From NCBI GenBank assembly GCA_040289295.1, contig PSLA01000008.1, positions 1-64,000 of the forward strand: a stretch of 64,000 bases of DNA, read 5' to 3'. Below, piece after piece: positions 43,455 through 51,944 of this stretch; within the stretch, counting starts at the first letter, position 1; each line of letters begins with the position of its first letter. Both the position numbers and the translations under genes were made by a program. The notes below the pieces were generated by a model. That model was not told where the DNA came from and made no database searches. It worked only from the letters and a program-made list of their open reading frames with translations. The stretch is from J051 sp040289295 (GTDB lineage: Bacteria; Armatimonadota; Fimbriimonadia; Fimbriimonadales; ATM1).

Positions 43455-43595
43455 GGGTCGGGCGCACTGGTTCTTAGTGGCATTAGAGGCAACAGCGAGC
43501 GAGAGACGGGTTGTCCTTAAGGGTTGGGTAGACTGGGGGTGACCGGCGGAAGTTATCCTAACTCAAGCCGTCGGGCGACACCATCTCATGAGCTC

Positions 43596-46298
43596 ATGAC
43601 AAGACGAGATAAGAGCGAACGTGGCTCTTTAGAGCGCGAGAGCGACGCTCCGGGGTTTCAGTTTAGACCTGCTCGCAAGGGCGTTTCGGAAGCCGCTGAG
43701 GAAGGCGAAGAGCGAAAGGAGGCATCGAAGGCTTCTTCGAAGGGGCGAGCACGCAAGGCACCCGCGAAGAAAGCCCGAGCCAACGGCGGTGCGCCCGAGA
43801 AGACGGCGCGCTCTCCACGTCGAACAGCACAGAAGGAGCAGAAGCCCTCTCGGCGGGCCGCTCCTACGTCGGAGCCAGCGGTGCCGACCCCGCCTGGCGC
43901 GCCGAGGGTGATGGTTCGGAACGGTCGCCCGCTGCTTGTAGTCGACGAGCGCGCTCTGCCGCCGTTCTTTTTCTTCGGCAATCCTCACAACGAGGAAGCG
44001 TTGAAGTTGACGCTGGCTCAGGTGGAGAAGGCATCGTCAGCGGGGGTTCACTTATACAGCATGATGGTGGAGTTCCGTGCTGACGAGGAAGGCGCTCAGA
44101 CGGCGCTAGATGCGACTGTCTTCCTGTTAGAGCGGATCTTGGAGGTGGACGCGGAGGCGCGTGTGATGTTCCGTCTGGTGTTCGCTCCTCCGGAGGGCTG
44201 GGAGAAGAGGTTTTCGAGCGCAGTATTCCGTTATGCGGACGGCTCGTTGGCGGAGCCGAGCGTTTGCGACGAGGAGTTTTGGGGCGTATGCGCGGCTCTT
44301 CTGCGCGGATATACGCGGGCGCTTTACCAGCACGATAAGGGACACCGGGTGCTGGGTTTGCACTTGGATCGCGGGGAGTGGTTCATGGCGGACGGGTGGG
44401 GATACGACACGAGCCGTGCAGCGGAGCGGGCGTTTAGGGAGTGGGCGCGGGCGCGATATAACGGCGATCGCGTTCTGCTGCAGTCGGCGTGGTTCGACGG
44501 ATCTGTCCAGTTCGATACGATCACGGTTCCGGACTTTTATGAGCAGTCGCTGGAAAGGGAGGGGTTTCTTCGAGCTCGCAGGAAGGAGCGGCGATGGGTG
44601 GACTATCACCTATTCCTGAGCGACGCGACGGTGGATCGCATCGGCAAATTGGCGCGCGAGGTCAAGGTGGCCTCGAATGGATGGTTTCTCGTAGGAGTCA
44701 GCTACGGGTACACGTTTGAGTGGGCGCATCCGGCGAGCGCGCATCTGAGTCTTGGTAAGTTATTAAGGACGCCAGACGTCAACATCATCGGTGGCCCGCC
44801 GTCCTATCGCGACAGAGGCATGGCCGGCGCGGCGGCCTTCCCGGGACCGATTGACAGCATGCCGCTGAACGGTAAGCTGTACATCAGCGAAGAGGACTTT
44901 AAGACGCCGATCAGTGGCGCGAAAGAACCGGATGACTTCAACCCGGTTATGCAAACGCCGCAGGAGCTCGCCGCGGCGCACTGGCGAAGCCTCGGATGCG
45001 CATTAGCGCACGGTTCGGGCATCCAGTGGATGGACCTCTGGGGCAATGGCTGGCTGAACACCAAGGCGATCTGGGAACGCGGTGCCCGGGTTCTGGAGGC
45101 GATGACGATGGCAATGGGTGCGCCGGTGAACGACCCAGACGTCGCTGTGCTGATTGACGAACGCAGCCTGGCTTACCTAAGCGACCCTAAGGCGTTCAAG
45201 CTGCTCATTCAGGGGTCGCGTGAGGCGGTACTCCGTGCCGGAGTGAGTGCAGGGTTTTACTTAGTTACCGACCTCGCACACAGGACGCGGTTCCCTGATG
45301 CACGGCTTTACATCTTCCTAAACGCGTGGGACATTCGCCCGGAAGTTCGTAGTGCCATTCGCAAGCGGCTTCAGCGAGACGACAAGACGCTTTTCTGGGT
45401 GTACAGCGCAGGGCAGTTCGAGTGGGGGCGGGCCGTGTTAGAGCGGGTTAGAGAGGTGACCGGAATCGCGATCCGTCCTCAACCGTTTAGCAGCCGGGCG
45501 GGAACAACGATCCTCCATCGGGAGCACCCGGTGACTCGGCTCCTCGAGGAGCGAGCGCTTAGCACCGTCGAGCAACTTGAGCCGAGCTACTTCGCCATCC
45601 CGGAGGAGGGAACAACGGTGCTCGGGGAGTACAGCCAGACCGGGCTTCCCAGCTTCGTCGTCCGCGAGGTTCAGGGCGAGGAGGGCCCTTGGCGAACGGT
45701 CTTCCTAGGGGAGCCGATCATCACGGAGCGCATCATCCTGGGCCTTTGCGAGATGGCTGGCGTCCAGATTTGGAACCACCACGGAGACGTGGTGCACTGT
45801 CGCCCTCCGTTCCTTACCATTCACTACAAGGGCGCGGGACATCGCATCGCCACCCTGCCCAATCGGTGGAACGCGTACGACATCGTCGAACACAGGATGG
45901 TTGCCGTTGATCAGACGCATATCCGGAGCGAAGCAACCGACGGTGCGACGCAGGTACTTCTGGTGGGAGAAGAGGGTAGTGTGAATGCCTTGCTGAGCGC
46001 TGACGCCGAGGAGTTGCGCCAAATCAGCGCCGCTGAGGAGGCTGAGGGCGACACCGTCACCATCGTTGACCAAGACCTTGACGTACCCATCGTAACCCTC
46101 CCGCACGACGACGCCGTGGGCGCCTACTTCGGCCTCGGCGATGCGGAAGAGGAGGAGGACACCCCGGATAAGCAAGAGCGCGAGGTGCGCGTGCGACGCG
46201 AGGCAAAACGGCGCCCGCGCAAGGCTGTCAGGCGCCGAGTTGCCCCGAAAGAGGCCAGAGAGGAAATCGGATTCGTGTTCCGTAAGAAGGATTCATGA
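43596..46298 (+). CDS. GH42-like protein with basic histone-like tails
   Basis: Residues about 115-560 resemble a glycoside hydrolase 42 TIM barrel: VLGLHLDRGEW, TSRAAERAFREWARARYNGD and GSGIQWMDLWG. A glutamine-amidotransferase-like trimerisation region follows. Candidate catalytic Glu residues are in DRGEW and ISEEDF. There is no signal peptide. The N-terminal 90 residues are rich in Lys, Ala, Arg and Pro (KASSKGRARKAPAKKARAN). The C-terminus is also basic (KRRPRKAVRRRVAPK). The start is uncertain: the ATG at 43596 or a TTG at 43524. It overlaps era by four bases. Function unproven. Confidence 0.6.
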   Translation: MTRRDKSERGSLERESDAPGFQFRPARKGVSEAAEEGEERKEASKASSKGRARKAPAKKARANGGAPEKTARSPRRTAQKEQKPSRRAAPTSEPAVPTPPGAPRVMVRNGRPLLVVDERALPPFFFFGNPHNEEALKLTLAQVEKASSAGVHLYSMMVEFRADEEGAQTALDATVFLLERILEVDAEARVMFRLVFAPPEGWEKRFSSAVFRYADGSLAEPSVCDEEFWGVCAALLRGYTRALYQHDKGHRVLGLHLDRGEWFMADGWGYDTSRAAERAFREWARARYNGDRVLLQSAWFDGSVQFDTITVPDFYEQSLEREGFLRARRKERRWVDYHLFLSDATVDRIGKLAREVKVASNGWFLVGVSYGYTFEWAHPASAHLSLGKLLRTPDVNIIGGPPSYRDRGMAGAAAFPGPIDSMPLNGKLYISEEDFKTPISGAKEPDDFNPVMQTPQELAAAHWRSLGCALAHGSGIQWMDLWGNGWLNTKAIWERGARVLEAMTMAMGAPVNDPDVAVLIDERSLAYLSDPKAFKLLIQGSREAVLRAGVSAGFYLVTDLAHRTRFPDARLYIFLNAWDIRPEVRSAIRKRLQRDDKTLFWVYSAGQFEWGRAVLERVREVTGIAIRPQPFSSRAGTTILHREHPVTRLLEERALSTVEQLEPSYFAIPEEGTTVLGEYSQTGLPSFVVREVQGEEGPWRTVFLGEPIITERIILGLCEMAGVQIWNHHGDVVHCRPPFLTIHYKGAGHRIATLPNRWNAYDIVEHRMVAVDQTHIRSEATDGATQVLLVGEEGSVNALLSADAEELRQISAAEEAEGDTVTIVDQDLDVPIVTLPHDDAVGAYFGLGDAEEEEDTPDKQEREVRVRREAKRRPRKAVRRRVAPKEAREEIGFVFRKKDS

Positions 46299-47191
46299 AG
46301 TGCGGCGCGGTTGCCGTCGTCGGGAAGCCAAATGTAGGCAAGACGACGCTGATGAACCAAATCGTGGGAGAGAAGGTGGGCATCGTTTCTCCGAAACCCC
46401 AGACAACGCGCACCGCCATCGTCGGCATAGCGAACCGCCCGGGTGCTCAAATCATCTTTCACGACACTCCGGGCATACATAAGCCGAAGACGAAGCTGGG
46501 AGATGTCATGGTGGAGCGAGCAGTTGCGACGTTGCACGGTGCAGACATCGTGTTGTTTGTGGTTGATGTCAGTCGAATGCCGAACGACGAGGACGAGCGA
46601 ATCGCGCAACTTATCAGCCTCCATGCTTCGGCGCACAGAGTCGTCGCGCTCAACAAGATGGATCGACTGCGGCCGGAGCACGTCCGTGAGCACTACGCGG
46701 CCTGTGAGGCGCTCAGTGCGCCGAGTGAATTAATCTATACTAACGCCCTGTCAGGAGAGAACATTGACAAACTCGTGGACCTGTTGGTGGCCCGTCTTCC
46801 GGAAGGTGCCGCGCTTTACGACGACCCCGACCTGTACACTACTCAGACGCAACGAGAGATGGCTGCGGAGTTGATCCGAGAACAGGTGCTCATCGCAACG
46901 CGTGAAGAGGTGCCACACGGTGTCGCGGTAGTACTTGAAAGCTGGGAGGATGCGGACCTAGCAGACGAGAAGCCAGTGACGCGCATCTGCGCGGCTATCA
47001 TTGTGGAGCGCAAGTCCCAAAAGCCCATTCTCATCGGCCGAGGTGGAAGCATGCTCAAGCGCATCGGTTCCGAGGCGCGGAAGGAGATCGAGCGAATCAT
47101 AGGGAACCAGGTGTACCTCGAGCTGTTCGTCAAGGTTCGAAAGAACTGGCGTGATCGGCCTGCATTACTGCGCGAGTACGGGGTTCTCTGA
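46295..47191 (+). CDS. era: GTPase Era
   Basis: Era assists 16S rRNA maturation and 30S assembly. G domain: VGKPNVGKTTLMN (G1), PQTTRTAIVG (G2), HDTPGIHKP (G3) and ALNKMD (G4). The C-terminal KH domain has IGRGGSMLKRIGSEARKEIE. The 298-residue length is normal. It is translationally coupled to the GH42-like gene by ATGA overlap. Confidence 0.97.
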   Translation: MKCGAVAVVGKPNVGKTTLMNQIVGEKVGIVSPKPQTTRTAIVGIANRPGAQIIFHDTPGIHKPKTKLGDVMVERAVATLHGADIVLFVVDVSRMPNDEDERIAQLISLHASAHRVVALNKMDRLRPEHVREHYAACEALSAPSELIYTNALSGENIDKLVDLLVARLPEGAALYDDPDLYTTQTQREMAAELIREQVLIATREEVPHGVAVVLESWEDADLADEKPVTRICAAIIVERKSQKPILIGRGGSMLKRIGSEARKEIERIIGNQVYLELFVKVRKNWRDRPALLREYGVL

Positions 47192-47231
47192 CGGCTCCCG
47201 CGACGCCGTGCGTCCCGCCCGTGAAGAAGAC

Positions 47232-47352
47232 CTTCACCCGGCGCTTCGCGCCACCCTCTCCCACAGGGAGAGGGTGTGAGGTGGACCCTCTCCCCCCAGG
47301 GAGAGGGAGTGAGGTGAACCCTCTCCCACAGGGAAAGGGTTGGGGTGAGGGC
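47232..47352. repeat. Three tandem family A elements downstream of era
   Basis: Copies at 47232-47281, 47285-47314 and 47318-47352. Each has the core CCCTCTCCC...GGGAGAGGG or a close variant, and the last has the complete right arm TTGGGGTGAGGGC. They separate two convergent genes. Confidence 0.9.
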
Positions 47353-47390
47353 GGTTTTGTACCTACTCTCTTGCTCGCCAACGGGAAGAC

Positions 47391-48017
47391 CTACTTGCGC
47401 TTCAGTCGTCGTGACGCGAGGGCCGCGAGGCCGACTGCGATCGCTGTCAATGTGCCGGGCTCCGGAACGGGCGCAACTTTCCCGGAACCACCGTCAGGAG
47501 GAATCCCCTGAATGTGCAGAAGTCCGAACACGTTGAGGTTGCCCTGGGACAGCGCCACGAAGTGGTTCTCGTCCAGCCCATTACCCGTGACTTGCCAACT
47601 CACGGATTCGCCAGGCTTAAGACGGTCTGCGCCACCGTTTTGATTAGAAACCTGGAAGTTCACGTACATGTCGAACTTCCCGCTGGCGTCAGTGAATTGA
47701 TCAACGCCGTAGCCCCAACCTACAATCTTAGGGGAACCGGGGATTATACTGAGGCCGGTTGCGAACGGATCTATGTTCAACAGTAGTTTGGAGATGAACT
47801 GTCCTTGCGCGGATCCGGCGTTGTGGGTCAACGTCATGTTCACGGTGTCAGCTCCGCTGTTCTGGATGGTCAGCGTCGCCCAAGGGCTCGTACCCTGGGG
47901 CATGGCGCCGGTTACCAGAACGTCAAAGTCGTAAACTACGACTGCTGATGCCGTGGGTCCTGTAAAAGCTAGGGTCATGGCGACCCCAGAGAGGATGAGC
48001 TTGCTTGCTAGTTTCAT
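47391..48017 (-). CDS. PEP-CTERM exported protein
   Basis: A signal peptide (ILSGVAMTLAFTGPTASA) is followed by a beta-rich domain of about 150 residues without named family. The C-terminus is a complete PEP-CTERM sorting signal: VPEPGTLTAIAVGLAALA then an Arg/Lys cluster (SRRLKRK). Such proteins are processed by exosortase in diderm bacteria that make exopolysaccharide. No exosortase gene is in this window. A second, broken copy of such a signal lies at 58.8 kb. Confidence 0.9.
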   Translation of the reverse strand: MKLASKLILSGVAMTLAFTGPTASAVVVYDFDVLVTGAMPQGTSPWATLTIQNSGADTVNMTLTHNAGSAQGQFISKLLLNIDPFATGLSIIPGSPKIVGWGYGVDQFTDASGKFDMYVNFQVSNQNGGADRLKPGESVSWQVTGNGLDENHFVALSQGNLNVFGLLHIQGIPPDGGSGKVAPVPEPGTLTAIAVGLAALASRRLKRK

Positions 48018-48208
48018 GTTGTCTACCTTGTCTCCTTAGGCACCCGGGGTAGCCGTATGATGGGACTGCAAATCCACTGCCAATGTTCCCACCAACGCAA
48101 CGTACTCTTGCCGGAATGTCAAACACACCTGTATGACAGAACTGCAACGACCGGGATTTCGGTAAAGCACAGAAGAGGATACGGAGTCGGAAGATCATTC
48201 AATAAGAC

Positions 48209-48238
48209 TTGACATACGGGAAGTCCGCGCGGTAGTAT
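48209..48238 (+). promoter_or_regulatory. Strong sigma-70-type promoter before AT-hook gene
   Basis: TTGACA (48209-48214) matches the -35 consensus exactly. TAGTAT (48233-48238) follows after 18 bases. The leader is about 90 bases. Confidence 0.7.
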
Positions 48239-48334
48239 AGTCGTCGTGTTCAGTTGCACTCGGTGCGTCCTGGTCCGCTATGATGGCGACAGCACGCACC
48301 GACTAATCTAAATATGAGGAGTAGAAAACGACGC

Positions 48335-48928
48335 ATGAGAAAGACGAAAAAGACTTCAGGGAAGAAAACCGCCAGAACTTCAACAAGGACGGCCCGAACG
48401 AAGAAGCTGACCGACAAGGCAATGCCTGCGAAGAAAGGAGGAAAGAACGGTCGCGGCCGCCCGCCAAAGATGATCAAGGCTTTTGGTACAGAAAAGAGCC
48501 TGTTGGATTGGGCCCGAGATCGGCGCTGCAAGGTCACACCTGCGACTCTCCGCGCCAGGCTACGCGCCGGCATGACGCCCGAAGATGCGATCAGCTCGCC
48601 CCCCTACCAGGCGCCGGGCAATCGCAATTCCATCCTTGTTACAGCGTTCGGCGAATCGAAGAACATTCGCCGCTGGGCGCAGGATAAGCGCTGCAAGGTG
48701 AGTTACTACACGCTTGTGCAGCGCATCCGCACGGGTATGAACCCTGAGATGGCGATCACCGCCCCGGTGACCAAGGGCTTCTATAATAAAGTGCTGTTTG
48801 GCCAGAAGGCGCGGGAGGCCAGCCCGAGTTACACGCCACACTGGGTAATGCGCGAGGCGCGCGAGAACCTCCCACCGCGCCCGCCCGCCCGCCGAGGCAG
48901 GGGAGTCTCGAAAAAGAATAAGAAGTAG
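48335..48928 (+). CDS. Lys/Arg-rich DNA-binding protein with AT-hook and duplicated motif
   Basis: The first 40 residues are Lys/Arg/Thr-rich, as in histone H1-like bacterial proteins. An AT-hook core (GRGRPPK) follows. Then come two similar units of about 40 residues: one with SLLDWARDRRCKVTPATLRA and RAGMTPEDAIS, the other with NIRRWAQDKRCKVSYYTLVQ and RTGMNPEMAIT. This unit resembles the small helix-turn-helix found next to HNH/AP2 domains. The end is again basic. I chose the ATG at 48335, with GAGGAG upstream; one at 48314 is possible. It is likely a nucleoid-associated or regulatory protein; no named family is recognised. Confidence 0.65.
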   Translation: MRKTKKTSGKKTARTSTRTARTKKLTDKAMPAKKGGKNGRGRPPKMIKAFGTEKSLLDWARDRRCKVTPATLRARLRAGMTPEDAISSPPYQAPGNRNSILVTAFGESKNIRRWAQDKRCKVSYYTLVQRIRTGMNPEMAITAPVTKGFYNKVLFGQKAREASPSYTPHWVMREARENLPPRPPARRGRGVSKKNKK

Positions 48929-48950
48929 GCTTCGCAAGCCTTTCGGGGAC

Positions 48951-48985
48951 TCCCCCTCCCGGTGGGAGAAGGTTGGGGTGAGGGC
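48951..48985. repeat. Family A element
   Basis: CCCCCTCCC-ggt-GGGAGAAGG then TTGGGGTGAGGGC, at the 3' side of the dead sugar-binding-protein gene. Confidence 0.75.
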
Positions 48986-48998
48986 ACGCTTCGGAATG

Positions 48999-49424
48999 CC
49001 CGCTACGCTGCGCATTCTCGACGGGAACGCGGAGCGCGGCGTCCTCTAGAGGTGCGAGCACGATTCCGTCCACACGCTGCGTTGTGAAGTCTTCCACGAC
49101 TTTGATTTGCTCATCACGGGCGTCCTCCTTCAGCAGCCCCTTCCAGATAATTTGGACACACAACTCTTCCGCCTCATCGCGGGCACCATCCCGACCTTCC
49201 ACGTCAGCACCGAGCCTGCGAAATCTCCCTCACCCCGACCCTCTCCCGACGGGAAAGGGTTCTCCTCACACCCTCTCCCTGTGGGAGAGGGTGGCGCGAA
49301 GCGCCGGGTGAGGGCTCGGGCTGGCACGCGTTTCGGCCCCGGCATCGCCACCCTTTCCGGCTTGCTACCCCGTCAGCATTGCGGCAACTGCCGCGAAAAA
49401 CCAAACGCGTCCCATGACCACCAT
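48999..49424 (-). pseudogene. Remnant of a sugar-binding (RbsB/LacI-type) lipoprotein gene split by repeats
   Basis: An ATG at 49424 opens a signal-like segment (MGRVWFFAAVAAMLTG) that ends in a stop where a lipobox Cys could be. Family A copies follow at 49225-49315. Then a readable piece at 48999-49202 has GARDEAEELCVQIIWKG, EQIKVVEDFTTQRVDGIVLA and PLEDAALRVPVENA. This is the first lobe of a periplasmic sugar-binding protein. Another family A copy comes directly after. The rest of the gene is absent and no transporter genes are nearby. Confidence 0.7.
49225..49315. repeat. Two family A elements within the pseudogene
   Basis: 49225-49260 (CCCTCACCCCGACCCTCTCCC, then cga, then GGGAAAGGG) and 49263-49315 (CCCTCTCCC-tgt-GGGAGAGGG with arm gcgccgggtgaggg). 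Confidence 0.85.
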
Positions 49425-49473
49425 TATGCATGCCTGACATGGGAGAATCTCTGTCTCAAGTATCCTTTGCGCC

Positions 49474-50832
49474 GTGAACAAACCAAGCATCTGCGTCGTA
49501 GGAGGGGGGCTCGCCGGTTGCGAGGCTGCCTGGGCCGCCGCCAACCGCGGCTGCAACGTTACCCTCTACGAGATGCGCCCAACTGTTATGACTCCAGCGC
49601 ACCAGACCGATCGGCTCGCCGAACTTGTCTGCTCTAACAGTCTCAAGTCCCTAAACCCTGATTCTCCAGCCGGGCTCTTGAAACAGGAGATGAAGAGCCT
49701 CGGCTCCCTGATCATTCCGACCGCCGAAAAGCACTCCGTGCCAGGCGGTGAGGCGCTTGCGGTCGACCGCCATGCCTTCGCCGAGGAGGTCACCCAGCAC
49801 ATCGAATCTCACCCTAACATCCGCGTCGTACGTCAAGAGTTCAACCCCGAAGCCCTATACCCAACCACTCCCACGGTGATCGCCACGGGACCACTCACCT
49901 CCGAGGCTCTATCCAATTGGTTGAGGCAAGTAACCGGACAAGATCACCTCTTCTTCTACGACGCGGTCAGTCCCACCGTAACCGCCGAAAGCATCGATCG
50001 CTCCGTCGTTTGGGAGCAAAGCCGTTACGACAAAGGTGACGCTGCCTACCTCAACTGCCCAATGACGAGAGAAGAGTACGAGCGGTTCGTTGACGCGTTG
50101 CTTGCTGCGGAGCAAGCGCCGCTGCACGATTTCGAGAACGGCAAGTACTTTGAGGGTTGTTTGCCAATCGAAGAGATCGCACGGAGGGGAAGGGAGAGCC
50201 TGCGCTTCGGCAACTTCAAGCCGGTTGGCTTAACAGACCCGCGAACGGGTAAGAGGCCGTATGCGGCGGTGCAGTTGCGGCCTGAGAACCGGGAGAGGTC
50301 TCTGTACAGCCTGGTTGCCTGCCAAAACCGGCTGCGGTGGGGCGCACAGAAGGAGGTTCTGCGCCTCATCCCCGGCTTGGAGAACGCCGAGTTCGTGCGC
50401 CTCGGGGTGATTCACCGGAACACCTACGTGAACTCGCCGCGAGTGCTGAACTGTCGGTTGGTGGTTCGAACTGAACGCGTGCGTGGCGTTGTTCTGCTTG
50501 CCGGGCAGATCACCGGAGTGGAGGGCTACGCCGAGAGCGGCGCGATCGGAATCCTCGCCGGTCTCTCGGCGACAGCAACCGTCGGCTCTGCGCACTACGA
50601 GCCTCCACCCCGCGAGACGGCGCTCGGGAGTCTAATGGCGCATGTCCTGAATGACGCATCGCCGAGTTTTGCGCCCATGAACATCAACTGGGGGTTGCTT
50701 CCGGCGCTAGATGAGCCTGTTCGCGACAAGGCAGAAGCTCGGCGACGGAAACTGGAGGCGGCTCGGCGCGCGTTTGACGCGTGGCTCGCGGCTATGGGTG
50801 CCATGGAGAGGGTGGCATGGGCGGGCGATTGA
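49474..50832 (+). CDS. trmFO: Methylenetetrahydrofolate-tRNA (uracil-5-)-methyltransferase TrmFO
   Basis: TrmFO makes m5U54 in tRNA with methylene-THF and FAD. It shows the FAD-binding start VVGGGLAGCEAAWAAANRG, then LAELVCSNSLKSL, GLLKQEMKSLGSLI, and VLNCRLVVRTE. At 452 residues the length is usual. It often occurs in Gram-positives, cyanobacteria and deep-branching phyla. Confidence 0.96.
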   Translation: MNKPSICVVGGGLAGCEAAWAAANRGCNVTLYEMRPTVMTPAHQTDRLAELVCSNSLKSLNPDSPAGLLKQEMKSLGSLIIPTAEKHSVPGGEALAVDRHAFAEEVTQHIESHPNIRVVRQEFNPEALYPTTPTVIATGPLTSEALSNWLRQVTGQDHLFFYDAVSPTVTAESIDRSVVWEQSRYDKGDAAYLNCPMTREEYERFVDALLAAEQAPLHDFENGKYFEGCLPIEEIARRGRESLRFGNFKPVGLTDPRTGKRPYAAVQLRPENRERSLYSLVACQNRLRWGAQKEVLRLIPGLENAEFVRLGVIHRNTYVNSPRVLNCRLVVRTERVRGVVLLAGQITGVEGYAESGAIGILAGLSATATVGSAHYEPPPRETALGSLMAHVLNDASPSFAPMNINWGLLPALDEPVRDKAEARRRKLEAARRAFDAWLAAMGAMERVAWAGD

Positions 50833-50858
50833 CGCCGTCCTCCATTGAGAAGCCTCTC

Positions 50859-50946
50859 GTTGTTTTCCGTCGGACCTGTCGGACTTGTCGGACCCTTCAG
50901 AGCAGTGCGGCCGCTTTGTGTTCGCGAGGACGCTCACGCTCCCTGG
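50859..50946. repeat. Family C element followed by inverse family B element
   Basis: 50859-50900 is family C (GTTGTTTTCCGTCGGACC then TGTCGG repeats, ending CCCTTCAG). 50917-50946 is an inverse family B (TGTTCGCGAGGACGCTCACG). They lie between trmFO and the prepilin-like gene. Family C recurs inverted at 52011-52052. Confidence 0.85.
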
Positions 50947-50961
50947 ATGGCCGGCAGGCGA

Positions 50962-51912
50962 CTATTGCAGAGCCCAGAGGGGCCACTCCCCGAACCACTG
51001 CGGCGGCTCGGGCACGGTGCGCGAGCCGTCCACGGGCCCGCATTGCCACCCGCCGGCATACTGAGGAACAATGTACTCGGCACGTGACGGCGTCTCAGAC
51101 AAAAAGCGACGAACGGAGTACCACTTGGCGCTCCCATCCACGCGCCCGATGACGAACCCCTCGTTGTGCGGAATGAGCAGGACGTCCACTTCGTCCGTCG
51201 GCGTGCAGTCGTTCGGCGCGCGCCAGCGCATCAGCATCGGCGCCCAAAGTTCGCGAAGGGCGGCGGGGTAGGCGGACTGCCTGTTGGCGCTGGGAGTGAC
51301 GAACAAGGGGAGGAAGGAGATGCGGCTGCTGGAGAGCTCCATGAAGAGCATGGCGGAAGAGGGGTCGGGAACGTTCCCCATCTTGCCACCGAGCCAACTG
51401 TCTCTGTAGGCTCCCAGGCGCTGCGGGTTGCCCCAGATGTTGAGCGCGCCAGTAAGCGCCAGGTTGATCGCGTAACCGTTCATGATCTCGCCGTTTTCAG
51501 CCCACATCCTGGCGTCCTTCTCGCGCGAAGGGCAAAAGAAGAGTTGCACCGAGCCGACATACGGGAGGACCCACTTCGGCCAACTGTAGTGATTGAGCCG
51601 GTAGGCGAACGGCCACTGCGAGCAGCCGTCTCCGGGCACGCGGCCTGGGCGGTTCAGTTCCGGGTTCAGCGAGCTGAAGGGTTGGCAGCCGTCTGACCGG
51701 GGAAGGACATCGTCGTAGTCCGCCGAGTAGAGGATGGTGGCGACGGAGAACTGCCGAACGTTCATTAGGCAGTTGGTCTTCTTGGCTGCCTCCTTGGCGC
51801 GAGAGAAGACCGGGAAGAGTATTGCTGCGAGCACGGCGATAATCGCCACGACGATCAGCAATTCAACGAGCGTGTATGCCCGCCGCCGGCACGTGCAAGC
51901 AAGTCTCGTCAT
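50962..51912 (-). CDS. Prepilin-like protein with N-terminal methylation motif and H-X9-DG
   Basis: The N-terminal class III signal is RRRAYTLVELLIVVAIIAVL, with Ala-Tyr in place of the usual Gly-Phe. A long hydrophobic helix extends from it into FPVFSRAKEAAKKTNCLMNV. The region IPHNEGFVIGRVDGSAKWY contains His, nine residues, then Asp-Gly, which is the H-X9-DG mark of a large planctomycete/armatimonadete pseudopilin group. These are exported through a type II or IV system; the pilB-type ATPase at 12 kb could serve it. It lies between inverted family C copies. Confidence 0.88.
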   Translation of the reverse strand: MTRLACTCRRRAYTLVELLIVVAIIAVLAAILFPVFSRAKEAAKKTNCLMNVRQFSVATILYSADYDDVLPRSDGCQPFSSLNPELNRPGRVPGDGCSQWPFAYRLNHYSWPKWVLPYVGSVQLFFCPSREKDARMWAENGEIMNGYAINLALTGALNIWGNPQRLGAYRDSWLGGKMGNVPDPSSAMLFMELSSSRISFLPLFVTPSANRQSAYPAALRELWAPMLMRWRAPNDCTPTDEVDVLLIPHNEGFVIGRVDGSAKWYSVRRFLSETPSRAEYIVPQYAGGWQCGPVDGSRTVPEPPQWFGEWPLWALQ

Positions 51913-51944
51913 TCTTGTTGCTCCTTGCCGTTGCTATTCGACAT

